DNA of 64,000 nucleotides, taken from contig NZ_JAJKLK010000030.1 in the NCBI RefSeq assembly GCF_020982545.1, positions 124,001 through 188,000 on the forward strand. The letters run 5' to 3'. The notes under the pieces are model-generated. The model did not search any database, had not been told where the DNA came from, and worked only from the letters and a program-made list of their open reading frames with translations. This DNA is from Streptomyces sp. MNU76. GTDB lineage: Bacteria > Actinomycetota > Actinomycetes > Streptomycetales > Streptomycetaceae. A program made the position numbers and the translations under genes. Shown piece by piece: positions 8,739 through 17,503 of the stretch. The number at the start of each line of letters is the position of its first letter. The first letter of the stretch is position 1.

Positions 8739-10077
8739 GGGTCTGAAGGCTTCCGTGGAACTCGGTTTGGTGGTGGTCAGTCGCGGGCTGCGGTGAGGCG
8801 GCCGTCGAAGGCGATGTCGAAGGCGTTCAGGGCGGGCTTCCAGCGGCGGCCCCAGCGTTGGCGGCCCTTGCCGGAGGGGTCCAGGCTCATGACGGCGAGG
8901 TAGACGCACTTGAGAGCTGCTGCGTCGGTGGGGAAGTGTCCGCGGGCTCGGACGGCCTTGCGGATCCGGGCGTTGACGCTCTCGATCGCGTTGGTCGTGG
9001 AGATGATCTTGCGGATCTCGACGTCGAACTGGAGGAAGGGGACGAACTCGGCCCAGGCGTTCTCCCACAGGCGCACGATGCCTGGGTACTTCGTCCCCCA
9101 TTTCTCGCTGAACTGCAAGAACTGTGTCGTGGCCGCGTCCTCGGTCGGCGCGGTGTAGACGGGCTTGAGGTCGGCGGCGATCTTCGCCCAGTCCTGCCGG
9201 CCCGCGTAGGAGAACGAGTTCCGCAGGAGGTGAACCACGCAGGTCTGGACCACAGTGCGGGGCCACACGTTGTTCACCGCGTCCGGCAGTCCGGACAGGC
9301 CGTCGCAGACGAGCATCAGCACATCGCGGGTGCCGCGGTTCTTGATCTCGGTGAGGACCTGCTGCCAGTACTTCGCCCCCTCGCCGCCGTCGCCGATCCA
9401 CAGTCCGAGGATGTCGCGCTGCCCGTCCGCGGTGACCGCCAGGGCGATGCAGACCGGCCGGTTGGCGACCTGCCCGTCGCGGACCCTTGACGTTCACGGC
9501 ATCGATGAACACCACGGGATAGACCGGGTCGAGCGGGGCGGCTCTGCCATTCCGCCATGTCGGCCATCACGCTGTCGGTGATCGTGGAGATCGTCGTCCT
9601 CGACGCCTCGATGCCGTAGATCACCCGCAGGTGAGCGCTGATCTCACCATGGGTGAGGCCCTTCGCGGACAGCGACAGGACGATCTCGTCGATCCCGCCC
9701 AGCCTGCGCTGACGCTTCTTCACGATCTGCGGCTCGAAGCTGCCCGCCCGGTCCCGGGGGGCCGCGATGCGGACCGGGCCGGAATCGGTGTTCACGGTCT
9801 TCTCGCCGTGTCCGTTGCGGTAGTTCTTCCTGCCGCCCTCGGCCCGCTCGCCCTTCTCATGGCCCAGGTGAGCGGTGAGTTCGCCCTCCAGGGCCGATTC
9901 CAGGAACACCTTCGTCAGCTGTTGCAGCAGACCGCCCTCGCCGGTCAGCTCCAGCCCCTGCGAACGGACCTGCTCCATCAGCCGGCCCACCAGCTCCATG
10001 TCCAGTCCGGCCGCTGCCGCCTCCGGCATCAACTCTCCCAGTAGGAACGGGAGTTACACGGCTCACCGTACAGACCC
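8739..10077 (-). mobile_element. IS256-type insertion sequence
   Basis: About 1.34 kb bounded by imperfect inverted repeats starting GGGTCTG at 8739 and, on the other strand, at 10077; a second matching block CCGTG-AACTC lies inside both ends. It carries one IS256-family transposase gene. No convincing 8-bp target duplication flanks it (GAAGGCCG versus GGGGCACG), so the two flanks may have been rearranged. The ends are assigned by eye. Confidence 0.7.
8777..10032 (-). pseudogene. IS256-family transposase, two frameshifts
   Basis: The whole family sequence can be read, but only across three frames. It starts MMPEAAAAGLDMELVGRLMEQ at 10032 and runs through GRKNYRNGHGEKTV and SDSVMADMAEWQSRP. 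A shift at about 9540 (run GGGG) leads to PVVFIDAVNVK, and a second at about 9497 (run CCC) leads to GQVANRP and on to MLMLVCDGLSGLPDAVNNVWP, CVVHLLRNS and STTNAIESVNARIRK. The DDE residues are in VFIDAV, VCDGLSG and NAIESVN. Each break equals one extra base in a short G/C run. It is either an inactivated transposase or a sequence error. Confidence 0.85.
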
Positions 10078-10367
10078 GGGGCACGGAACGAGATCTCAAA
10101 CGCGGTCTGTGAAAGGCCATGGGGCAAGGAATGATGGCCTCCGGGGTCGGCAACGTGTCGGTCGATCACGGCATGGCACAGGCCGGCGTCGTCGGTGAAC
10201 GCGCGGCGTAGGTGTGGCCAGCTTCCAGGAAGTCGGGCGAGGGAGGACATGAGGAGCCACGCCGCGGTGATCCAACGCTCAGGATCCGCCGGGGAGGGCC
10301 CGGCTGCCACGGTGTCCTCCACCTGGTCCCAGGCAGCGTCGTCCTCCAGATGGACGAGGGTCGCCAC
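10078..10367 (-). CDS. Hypothetical protein, 3' end cut by IS
   Basis: From GTG 10367 the frame reads MATLVHLEDDAAWDQVEDTVAAGPSPADP..., rich in acidic and Trp residues with high GC3. It passes straight into the IS256-type end at 10077, where it picks up a stop inside the element. It is therefore likely a gene truncated by the insertion. No family is recognised. An opposing plus-strand frame 10212-10469, ending GYVQTKAGFTVKPGLPGLVGDAVVQLYAEGTA, also looks protein-like and overlaps it, so the coding strand is not settled. Confidence 0.35.
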
Positions 10368-10475
10368 CTCGGCTACGTGCAGACCAAGGCCGGCTTCACG
10401 GTGAAGCCCGGCCTACCGGGCCTGGTGGGCGATGCCGTTGTCCAGCTCTACGCGGAGGGCACGGCCTGACTGGCC

Positions 10476-10496
10476 GGCTCCGAGCGCCTCGGAGCC
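10476..10496. terminator. Hairpin terminator below protease-nuclease gene
   Basis: Perfect 9-bp stem (GGCTCCGAG / CTCGGAGCC) with a 3-base loop, 50 bases past the stop of the minus-strand gene ending at 10548. It marks the end of the protease operon. Confidence 0.65.
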
Positions 10497-10547
10497 CCGG
10501 GGTGAACCGGCCCGGCTGAAGTTCCGGGCGCCCCGCGCCAGGGCGTC

Positions 10548-12413
10548 CTACTGCCACTGAATGTCGGCAAGGGACTCCAACGGTGCTCGCTCTGCCACTG
10601 ATTCGGGCACGGACAGGGTGTCCGCCGTGCGCAGCGCGGTGGGGAAGCGAAGGTGGCAGCGTTCTTCGATCTCGCTCAGGCTGACCTGGAAGACGCGGAA
10701 CTCGTCGAGTTCCAGGGCTTCGAACTGGTTGAGGTTCTGTGTGAGGAGAAAGGCTTTGGCCTTGAGGCGGCCGTTCTCGGAGAATGCGATGACTTTCCAG
10801 TACTGACGGGGTATGCGTACGTCGCGGAAGCTGCGGTCGTCGTCCTGGAGCACCGGCCCCCCGAAGGCGCTGACCTTCAGATCGTCGACCTCGGCATCGG
10901 CGAAGACGGCCTCCTCGATCCGGCCCCACACTCCGCCTCTGCTGCTCTGGTTGAAGTCGTCCATCTGAGGGGTGATGTTGGTGTAGATGAACGAGTCCAG
11001 GTTGGCCCTCGTGGCCTCGGCCGGGCTCCCCCAGAGCAGGTCGGCTCGGCGGGCGATGTGCCCGCGGTCCAGCCGGTTGGCCTCGTACAGTTCGTTGCCG
11101 ACCTGGGCGGCGTCGTCGATGCGTGAGTCCTTGACGAACTTGATGCCGGTACGGCTGAGTCGCTTGAGTGTGGCGCCGTCGATGTTCCAGGCCACCCAAC
11201 GGGCGAAGCACCGCGACCTGCTCAGGGCCAGGGAGAAGTGTGTGTAAGGGATGACCTCGGAGCTGTCGAGCAGGACCGCGTCGCCCTTGATGGCCGCGTT
11301 GAGCTTCGGGACGTCGATCCGCTGTGTCAGGAAGTCGGGATCGTATCCCTTGACGAGCTCGGCTTCCTCGACCGACGGGGGCCGCAGACTGATGTGGAGC
11401 TTCTCGAAGACCGAGTTCGGCAGACAGGCCAGCGCGTGCTCGTCCGGGCTGTCGCCGGTCTCGCCGCCGAAGTGGAGACCGGCCAGGACCTTGCTGGGTC
11501 GGCCGTTCGCGGTCTTGAACAGCCAGACGGAGCCCGAATCGCCGCCTCGGCTGACCTCGTCGTCGGCGGGCGGGTTGTCGGGGTCGATGCCGATCTCGAA
11601 GCAGCCGATGGTCTGCTCGCCGACGCCCTCTCCGTAGTCGATCTTGGCGAGGGTGTCGATGCGCCGTACGACTCCGTGTGTGATGCCCGTTGTGCGGCCG
11701 CTCTTGATGACCTTGTCGCCGAGTTCGGGCTCGCCCAGTTCCTCCGGTGCGACGCCGATCTCGAAGATGTCCCTGTCGAACTGGCGGCCCTCGATCGTCG
11801 CTACCGCGCAGTCCCCCGCCACACCGAGGTGGGAGCGTTTCAGGATGCCGAGGCGGTTGAGGGTGGTGCGGTTGTCGTCGTGCGGGCCGGGCTGCACGAC
11901 GGTCTCGCCGAGTTCGCCCTCCGGGCCGTGCAGCACATGCCAGTTGCTGAGGGCGTAGGGGGTCGCGTCGTTCTTGTCGAAGACTATGCAGCCGACAGTC
12001 CCGGCCGATACGTCGACGTGCCCGATGCTCGTCCCGGGCATGATCGGGTCGAGGCGTCGCTTGCGGATCGGCCCCTCCGCCTCGGCGACGACACGGAACT
12101 GTGTCGTAAAGCTGCGCTCGATCACGTCAGTGGGCACCTCGACGCCACCCACCTCGATCGTGCCTGGGAGCACAGTGGTTCCCAGGGCCTCCAGTGTTTC
12201 GGGCTGGGAGGTCTTCACGCCCACCGTGAACTGGAGCGTGAGTTCCTTGACCGTCTCTCCCTCCTTTTGCCGGTAGCCGATGCCGATGGAGGTCACGTTC
12301 GGATCGGTGAGGTAGCTCTGCCCCTTGGTACGGACGAACTGCCGGATTGAGGCGACACGTTCGGCCTGCTCGGAGGCGGGCTTCGCTGCTGTGGGCTTCT
12401 TCTTGGCGACCAC
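10548..12413 (-). CDS. Trypsin-like serine protease fused to DNA/RNA non-specific endonuclease
   Basis: A 621-residue two-enzyme protein. After a charged N-terminal segment, a chymotrypsin-fold protease shows ALSNWHVL (His159), GDCAVA (Asp201) and RGGDSGSVW (Ser293). The C-terminal third is a NUC1/endonuclease-G-like domain with the His-Asn signature LDRGHIARRADLLWG (residues 448-462, metal/catalytic DRGH) and FIYTNITPQMDDFNQ (Asn479, Asn488). No signal peptide or membrane helix is seen, so it should act in the cytoplasm. By inference the protease part may self-process or respond to activation and release the nuclease. Start GTG 12413 has GAAGGGA nine bases upstream. It is the last gene of a minus-strand protease operon. 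Both domain calls are firm; the toxin role is inference. Confidence 0.88.
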   Translation of the reverse strand: MVAKKKPTAAKPASEQAERVASIRQFVRTKGQSYLTDPNVTSIGIGYRQKEGETVKELTLQFTVGVKTSQPETLEALGTTVLPGTIEVGGVEVPTDVIERSFTTQFRVVAEAEGPIRKRRLDPIMPGTSIGHVDVSAGTVGCIVFDKNDATPYALSNWHVLHGPEGELGETVVQPGPHDDNRTTLNRLGILKRSHLGVAGDCAVATIEGRQFDRDIFEIGVAPEELGEPELGDKVIKSGRTTGITHGVVRRIDTLAKIDYGEGVGEQTIGCFEIGIDPDNPPADDEVSRGGDSGSVWLFKTANGRPSKVLAGLHFGGETGDSPDEHALACLPNSVFEKLHISLRPPSVEEAELVKGYDPDFLTQRIDVPKLNAAIKGDAVLLDSSEVIPYTHFSLALSRSRCFARWVAWNIDGATLKRLSRTGIKFVKDSRIDDAAQVGNELYEANRLDRGHIARRADLLWGSPAEATRANLDSFIYTNITPQMDDFNQSSRGGVWGRIEEAVFADAEVDDLKVSAFGGPVLQDDDRSFRDVRIPRQYWKVIAFSENGRLKAKAFLLTQNLNQFEALELDEFRVFQVSLSEIEERCHLRFPTALRTADTLSVPESVAERAPLESLADIQWQ

Positions 12414-12460
12414 GATGGGAAGTCCCTTCACGGAGGCGGATGCCGGCGGCTGCCGACACG

Positions 12461-12757
12461 TCATTGGTGGTCGTCGAACAGAACCGCGTTGACGATGTGC
12501 GCCCGCACATCGTTCCTGATGCGCTCGGCGAGTCCGGAGTCGGTCGAGTAGGCGCTCACGGTCATCCACAGGTTTCCCGATTGAGGGACGCAGACCACTG
12601 TGGCGATCACGCTGCTGTTCCCGCCTATCACCTGGTAGTTGTTGTCGGCCGACTGGTCCCAGATCGTGAAACCCTGCTGCCTCATGGCCGACTCCGCGAA
12701 GCGCAAGCCGGTCTTGAGACTCGCCTGCTTGGTGAACGTGCCCCAGTGCGCATGCAT
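12461..12757 (-). CDS. Hypothetical 98-aa protein in protease operon
   Basis: Starts MHAHWGTFTKQASLKTGLRFAESAMRQQG after a strong ribosome site AAGGAGAT. The sequence is a compact alpha/beta protein with a hydrophobic core (VIATVVCVPQSGNLWMTVSAYS). It has no signal peptide, no cysteine motif and no family I recognise. It lies between the carboxypeptidase and the protease-nuclease gene, with short gaps (12 and 47 bases), so it is probably co-expressed and could be an inhibitor or adaptor. Confidence 0.7.
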   Translation of the reverse strand: MHAHWGTFTKQASLKTGLRFAESAMRQQGFTIWDQSADNNYQVIGGNSSVIATVVCVPQSGNLWMTVSAYSTDSGLAERIRNDVRAHIVNAVLFDDHQ

Positions 12758-12769
12758 GAGGATCTCCTT

Positions 12770-13846
12770 TCAGAAAGCCGTTTCGGGAGCGTTCAGCGCG
12801 AGCGCCAGCAATGCGGCCGAGACCTCGCGCATCACCTGTTCCGCCTCGCTGAACGCCGGTTGGAACTTGTCGCCGCACTCGATGGTGTAGGCGAACACCT
12901 TGGTGGCGGCCGGGTCGATGAGGTGCCGGCTGTACGCGTAGTCGTCGATCGTCCCCGAGGTGGGGTAGAGCCCGTACGCCGCCTCGACCCCGTAATCGAC
13001 TCCGCGCACCCCACGTACCGCGTCGTTCATCCGCTCCGCCAGGCCGACTGCGATCTCCAGGTCCCGTTCGGGGATGAACTCGCCGATGCCGTCGTCCGGT
13101 CGCCCTCGAACCGCGTCGAGATCGATGTTGCGGAAGTTGTCGGTCGGGGTGGTGGACTGGTTCTGGTCGGATCCCCAGTTGTGCAGGATCACGGGGACCG
13201 CGCTGTGGACGTCGGCCAGCCACTGGATCCGGGGGTGGGTGTCGAGAGCCCAGACCACGTTGCGGGTCTCGGGCTCCGACGCGGCGGCCGGGCCTCGGTA
13301 GACCTGCGCATGGCACGGTGCGCTCGATGTGTGGACGTCCGCGTCCGGAGCGAACTTCGAGGTGTGATCCCACAGGAAGTCGAAGTTCCGGTTCAGGTCC
13401 ACGCCCACGCACGAGGGTCTCGTGGACCCGGCGGGTGCCGGCCGGCGGTTCTTGCGCCACATCGCGGACGTGGTTTGGCTGAAGGCCCGGCCGTCGGGGT
13501 TGACGCACGGGAAGAAGAACAGATTGAGGTTCTCGACGACCTGTGCGACCTGAGCCGCCGTGAACGTCGACGCCCCGTACCCGAGCCCCGTGGCCAGATC
13601 GTGTGCCTCCAGTAGATCTGCCGCCAAAGAGATCAGCGCGTCGGGCGGGATCCACTCCCGGGCGTGGATCCCGCCCAGCAGCAGAATCCCGGGGACTTCG
13701 TCGGTCTGGCGTGTCCCGACCCGCAACAGCCGTGTCGTCCGGCCCTCGTGGGTGGGATGGGGAGGAGTGATGACCTTTGAGGCGTCGGGGAAGGAGTCGT
13801 GCAGAGCGGTGATCGCCGATTCGATCTCGGCCACGTTGAGGTACAC
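12770..13846 (-). CDS. M14-family zinc carboxypeptidase
   Basis: About 358 residues with carboxypeptidase A motifs: GGIHAREW (zinc HxxE), FFFPCVNPDGR, VGVDLNRNFDFLW (substrate-binding Arg-Asn), WLADVHSAVPVI (third zinc His) and YTIECGDKFQP (catalytic Glu). It should remove C-terminal residues from peptides. There is no secretion signal, unlike most secreted M14 enzymes, which suggests an intracellular role next to other proteases. Two GTG codons lie at 13852 and 13846; the second has better spacing from GGAAGGAG, so it is chosen. The upstream 106-aa gene ends at 13849, so the two are translationally coupled. Confidence 0.88.
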   Translation of the reverse strand: MYLNVAEIESAITALHDSFPDASKVITPPHPTHEGRTTRLLRVGTRQTDEVPGILLLGGIHAREWIPPDALISLAADLLEAHDLATGLGYGASTFTAAQVAQVVENLNLFFFPCVNPDGRAFSQTTSAMWRKNRRPAPAGSTRPSCVGVDLNRNFDFLWDHTSKFAPDADVHTSSAPCHAQVYRGPAAASEPETRNVVWALDTHPRIQWLADVHSAVPVILHNWGSDQNQSTTPTDNFRNIDLDAVRGRPDDGIGEFIPERDLEIAVGLAERMNDAVRGVRGVDYGVEAAYGLYPTSGTIDDYAYSRHLIDPAATKVFAYTIECGDKFQPAFSEAEQVMREVSAALLALALNAPETAF

Positions 13847-13848
13847 GG

Positions 13849-14169
13849 TCACTCCTTCCGGCCGAGGCCGTGGGGGACGGCGTCCCGGTGCGCGAAGCGG
13901 TCGCCGCCGCCGACCTCCTCCTTCTGGCCGCGCCAGTTCTCCGTGACGTTCTCGATCTCGGTGATGTCCACCAAGGGTGCCGATCTAGCTGCTCTGGCCT
14001 GGTCGAGCTGCTCCTGGCGGAAGTAGAGGTCCAGTCCGACGCCTGCCCGGGTGTCACGCGCGACGGCGCGGCAGCCGACATCGGGCTGTGTCTCGTGGAG
14101 GAACTCCCTGAGCGCTTCGGTGTTCTCGGCGACGACGTGACAGCGGAAGACGTCCTGTTTCTCGCTCAT
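13849..14169 (-). CDS. Hypothetical 106-aa protein between S8 and M14 protease genes
   Basis: Begins MSEKQDVFRCHVVAENTEALREFLHE; ATG 14169 overlaps the stop of the subtilase gene (ATGA arrangement). It is a soluble mixed-charge protein with one Cys pair (FRCH, VGCRAV). The C-terminal 30 residues are rich in Gly, His and charged residues. No family is recognised. Overlap with the genes on both sides indicates a working part of the protease operon, possibly a substrate or modulator of the proteases. Confidence 0.6.
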   Translation of the reverse strand: MSEKQDVFRCHVVAENTEALREFLHETQPDVGCRAVARDTRAGVGLDLYFRQEQLDQARAARSAPLVDITEIENVTENWRGQKEEVGGGDRFAHRDAVPHGLGRKE

Positions 14170-15716
14170 GGCCGCATCCCGTCGGCGAGGGCGACGGCCC
14201 GGGACGCGTTCACCCGGCCGAAGCCGTAGTCGTCGTTGTGTCCGGCGGCGTCGTACCGGACCTCCGGTCCGCCGATCTTGTCGGCCGACTCGTGCATCAC
14301 CTCACGCAGTTGGTCTCTCTTGAGGTCGGGGTTCACCGACAGTGCCAGTGCGGCGCACCCGGCCGCGCAGGGAGCGGCGAAGCTGGTGCCGGTGCTGGTG
14401 CCGTAACCGCCCCCGGACTTGGTGCTGAAGACCTTCACACCGGGCGCGATCAGTTCGACCTCCGGGCCCCGTGCCGCGTTGTCCTCCCGATCCTTGTTGT
14501 TCGAGCGCACCACGGCGATCACATCCGGATGGGAGACCACTTCGTCCTTGGTGACGTCGACGTTCCTGCCGTTGCTCGCCGCCCAGAAGATCGCCAGCCC
14601 TTTGCCCTGGCGGCCGTTGGTGGCGGCGAATTCGAGAGCGAGTTCCAAGGTGCCGGTCAGATCCCAGTCGGCGCTGTTCGGGCCCAGACTGCTGACCAGG
14701 ATGTCCGCCCCACTGCCAGGCGCGGCCCCAGGGACCTCCGTGGAGGGGACGGCCGCGTATGCCACGGCGCGGGCGAGTGTCGTCTGCGTACCGACCTGGT
14801 CCTTGAGGCACGCCAGAAGCGCCAGGCTGCACTCAGGCGCCGCGCCCGTACCGCCCGCACCGTTGTTGAGCCGGGCACCGACCATGCCGGCGCAGAAGGT
14901 GCCGTGGTTGCTGTCAGGCATCCCCGCGGTGCCCTGGACGAGGACCGCACCTCCCACGTCGTCGAAGAATCCCGACATCGGGTCCAACCCGGAGGCGAGG
15001 TCCGGGTGTTCCGTGTCGAAGCCGTTGTCGATAACGGCGACGCGCATCCCGGTCCCGAAGGTACGGTCCCACGCCGACTCGATATGGACGTCGGCGTCCG
15101 GGGTGCCACCGCCCGTGCCGGCGTTCCTCCACTGCCACTGCTCGGGGTACCGGGCACCAGTGGGCCTGAACCGGGCCGGGACGTGCTCGACGAGTGACGG
15201 CTCGGCGAAGACGAAGTGGTCGTTGTCGTGGAGTTCGACGGAGGCCGCGAGGGCGTCCCGCGACGCTGAGGCGCGCACCTCATAGAGGTGCTTCGCGAAG
15301 TCGAGTCTGATGACCACGGTCAGACCCAGCGACTCGAGTTCGCGCTCGACCTCCTCCTCCGAGAGTGTCGGCCGCAGCTGGACGGTCAGCTCGTCGGTCG
15401 CGATACCGATCCTGCCGTTGGGGCGCCGGATGACCTGTCCGGCGGCCTCCGTCCCGGGGATCGCCTCACCCGCGGTGAACGCTTCGCGGGTCCGCTGGTT
15501 CGGTCGGACGAACACCCAGTTCGCGCGGGCGAAGGCCTCGCTCGTCTCGTCGTCGACGCCTGCCTCGCGTACCTGCTCGCGGGCGCTACTCCCCAGTTCC
15601 GCCTCGATCTCGGCGGCTTCTGTGCCGACGGCCGCCCTGCCCATTCTTACCGCGACCACATCGTCGATCTGTTCAGCCTCGACGAGGTGACCACGCTGGT
15701 AGTAGTGACGTGACAT
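14166..15716 (-). CDS. S8 family serine peptidase (subtilase)
   Basis: A 516-residue subtilisin-like protease. A roughly 190-residue N-terminal region, likely a prodomain, precedes the catalytic domain. The catalytic domain has VAVIDNGFD (Asp230), DSNHGTFCAGM (His271), WAASNGRN (oxyanion Asn382) and GTSTGTSFAAP (Ser445). No signal peptide is visible (it starts MSRHYYQRGHLVEAEQ), so it is predicted to be cytoplasmic, unusual for subtilases and in line with a conflict-type effector or activating protease. GAAGAGG precedes the ATG. Together with the 106-aa, M14, 98-aa and trypsin-nuclease genes it forms a minus-strand run with overlaps or small gaps. Confidence 0.9.
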   Translation of the reverse strand: MSRHYYQRGHLVEAEQIDDVVAVRMGRAAVGTEAAEIEAELGSSAREQVREAGVDDETSEAFARANWVFVRPNQRTREAFTAGEAIPGTEAAGQVIRRPNGRIGIATDELTVQLRPTLSEEEVERELESLGLTVVIRLDFAKHLYEVRASASRDALAASVELHDNDHFVFAEPSLVEHVPARFRPTGARYPEQWQWRNAGTGGGTPDADVHIESAWDRTFGTGMRVAVIDNGFDTEHPDLASGLDPMSGFFDDVGGAVLVQGTAGMPDSNHGTFCAGMVGARLNNGAGGTGAAPECSLALLACLKDQVGTQTTLARAVAYAAVPSTEVPGAAPGSGADILVSSLGPNSADWDLTGTLELALEFAATNGRQGKGLAIFWAASNGRNVDVTKDEVVSHPDVIAVVRSNNKDREDNAARGPEVELIAPGVKVFSTKSGGGYGTSTGTSFAAPCAAGCAALALSVNPDLKRDQLREVMHESADKIGGPEVRYDAAGHNDDYGFGRVNASRAVALADGMRP

Positions 15717-15784
15717 GACGCCTCTTCAATGTCGGGTGAATCGCCTGGCCGATGACGACAGGCCCCCCGATATCCACGTACCGG

Positions 15785-15818
15785 CACCGAGCTTTCCGGC
15801 ACCCCGGAAAGCTCGGTG
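15785..15818 (-). terminator. Perfect hairpin between 130-aa gene and subtilase gene
   Basis: 15-bp perfect arms (CACCGAGCTTTCCGG and its complement) around a 4-base loop, in the 170-bp gap between the 15887-16279 gene and the S8 gene on the minus strand. It should end or attenuate the upstream transcript, so the 130-aa protein may be made in excess of the protease operon. Confidence 0.75.
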
Positions 15819-15886
15819 GAATTCCGGAAACCGATTCCCTCGTCTCCCGGTGAATCGTCGCCGAGAGTGGAGGGGTATTCGGCTGC

Positions 15887-16279
15887 CTACCAGCTGACTC
15901 CGACGCCGATGCCGAAGGCGCTGACGCCGATGGAGAACCTTTCCTGACCATCGGGCGGCGCGATAGACTCCGCGATCAGGGCGGAGCGGACGGGAACGCC
16001 GGAGTTGCTCCGCCACTGAAGTTCCATGTCGACGCCGTTGGCCAGCGCCCAGAACTTTTCGAAGAGCTCTTCTGTGTCGCGCACGGATTCCGGTGCGACG
16101 CCTTGAGCGGCCGCCGCTTCCCTGACCTGTTCGGAGAAGGCGTCCGGGTCCTTGAGAGTACGGAGCGATTCGAGGATCCCGTCCGAGATCCCCTTGCTCA
16201 TGAGCTGGACGACCTGCTCGTACGCCTCGTAGTCGGCGTCCGCTTCCGCTGCTCGTGCCGGTGCCTTTGTGTCGACCAT
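15887..16279 (-). CDS. Hypothetical 130-aa protein heading the protease cluster
   Basis: Starts MVDTKAPARAAEADADYEAY at ATG 16279, with GAAAGGA nine bases before it; a longer frame exists but lacks a ribosome site. It is helical and acidic through residue 90 (LMSKGISDGILESLRTL, VRDTEELFEKFWALANG), then ends in a Gly-rich hydrophobic tail FSIGVSAFGIGVGVSW. No family is recognised. It is divergent from the SARP regulator gene across a 255-bp control region and is separated from the subtilase by a strong hairpin. The tail could insert in a membrane or pack in a beta sheet. Confidence 0.65.
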   Translation of the reverse strand: MVDTKAPARAAEADADYEAYEQVVQLMSKGISDGILESLRTLKDPDAFSEQVREAAAAQGVAPESVRDTEELFEKFWALANGVDMELQWRSNSGVPVRSALIAESIAPPDGQERFSIGVSAFGIGVGVSW

Positions 16280-16534
16280 CTTCTGTCCTTTCAGGAACGG
16301 CTCCCGGCCATTCGTCATTCGCATGGGAGGGAGCCTCTTGGTCTTCCGCTCCCGAGCATCCCCCACCCCTGTTCGGACGACGTGGGACAGATGGCGCAGT
16401 CGCGTTGCCCAAGCGTTTCGCGGGCATCAGCAGCTCGTCGTCGCCGCAGGAAACGGTGGCTGGTACGGACATCGAAAAAGAATGTGAGCAGGAGGCCGCA
16501 CCGACGTCACCTGCGCAATGAGGGGAGCAACCGG

Positions 16535-17404
16535 ATGCGCCCTGCACATGTCCCCCGCACAGTAGTGAGCGTGTTAGGAAACGAAGCTTCGAACGAGGTA
16601 TCGCTCGGGCTGCTGGGCACCTTCGAGCTCACCTCCGGCGAGAGCAGCGTCCCCGTAGCTCTTGGAGCTCAGCGGCTGCTGGCGTTCCTGGGTCTCAGAC
16701 CGGACGGCATCCACCGAAGGGCAGCGGCCGAGCAGCTGTGGCCTGACTACCCGTCGCATCGGGCCGCGGCGAACCTGCGCTCGGCGCTGTGCCAGGCGCG
16801 GCGTACCTGGTGTGTCACGCTGATCGACTGTGTCGGGCAGCGCCTTCGGGTATCGCCGGTCGTCCGGGTCGATCTGCTCCGGATCCGCGACTCGGCCCGG
16901 CAGATCGTCGACGGGCAGGCAGCGCTGCCCAGCGACAGCGGGACGCTCATAGATGAGTTCACCAGGGAACTGCTGCCGGGCTGGCCCGACGAGTGGTTGC
17001 ACGTGGACCGCGAGCGCTGGGACCAAATGCGCCTGTACGCACTGGAGGGGCTGGCTCAGCGGTTGCTGACGGCCCAGCAGTACCTACCCGCTCGCCAAGC
17101 CGCGTTGGCGGCCACCGCGATCGATCCCTTCCGTGAGACCGCCCATCGCATCGTCATCGAGATCCATCTCAGCGAGGGCAACGTCGCCAGTGCGGTCCAG
17201 TGCTACCGGCAGTACGAGGCCTACCTCCAGCGGGAGCTCAGGGTCAGCCCGTCGCCGCAGATGACCGATCTGCTGCGGGGGCTGCCGTCCCTCCAAACGG
17301 ACCGTCACAGGCAGCAGCACAGTGCGCCCCCGCAGGCGGCAACTCCCGTGTCCGACCGGCTGCGCGGACAGGCCGGCGGCTCACGTGCCCGCGACGCTTT
17401 CTGA
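16535..17404 (+). CDS. SARP/AfsR-type regulator (BTAD domain) with a TTA codon
   Basis: A 289-residue protein. Residues about 22-95 form an OmpR-like winged helix (LGLLGTFELTSGESSVPVALGAQRLLAFLGLRP...RRAAAEQLWPD). The rest is a bacterial transcriptional activation (BTAD) repeat domain (YALEGLAQRLLTAQQYLPARQAALAATAIDPFRETAHRIVIEIHLSEGN...CYRQYEAYLQRELRVSPSPQM). SARPs activate secondary-metabolism or cluster genes by binding direct repeats near -35. ATG 16535 follows AGGGGAGC. Codon 14 is TTA (16574-16576), so translation should depend on the bldA leucyl-tRNA and therefore on developmental stage. It is the likely activator of the flanking protease and peptidoglycan-binding genes. Confidence 0.88.
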   Translation: MRPAHVPRTVVSVLGNEASNEVSLGLLGTFELTSGESSVPVALGAQRLLAFLGLRPDGIHRRAAAEQLWPDYPSHRAAANLRSALCQARRTWCVTLIDCVGQRLRVSPVVRVDLLRIRDSARQIVDGQAALPSDSGTLIDEFTRELLPGWPDEWLHVDRERWDQMRLYALEGLAQRLLTAQQYLPARQAALAATAIDPFRETAHRIVIEIHLSEGNVASAVQCYRQYEAYLQRELRVSPSPQMTDLLRGLPSLQTDRHRQQHSAPPQAATPVSDRLRGQAGGSRARDAF

Positions 17405-17503
17405 ACGCAACGGCGAACGCCGGCATGACGGCCGGAACCTAAGGTGGTAGCGCCGTCCGGCAGAAGGACGAACCCGAGGAAAGAATGACACGTGGAGGAA
17501 TCC

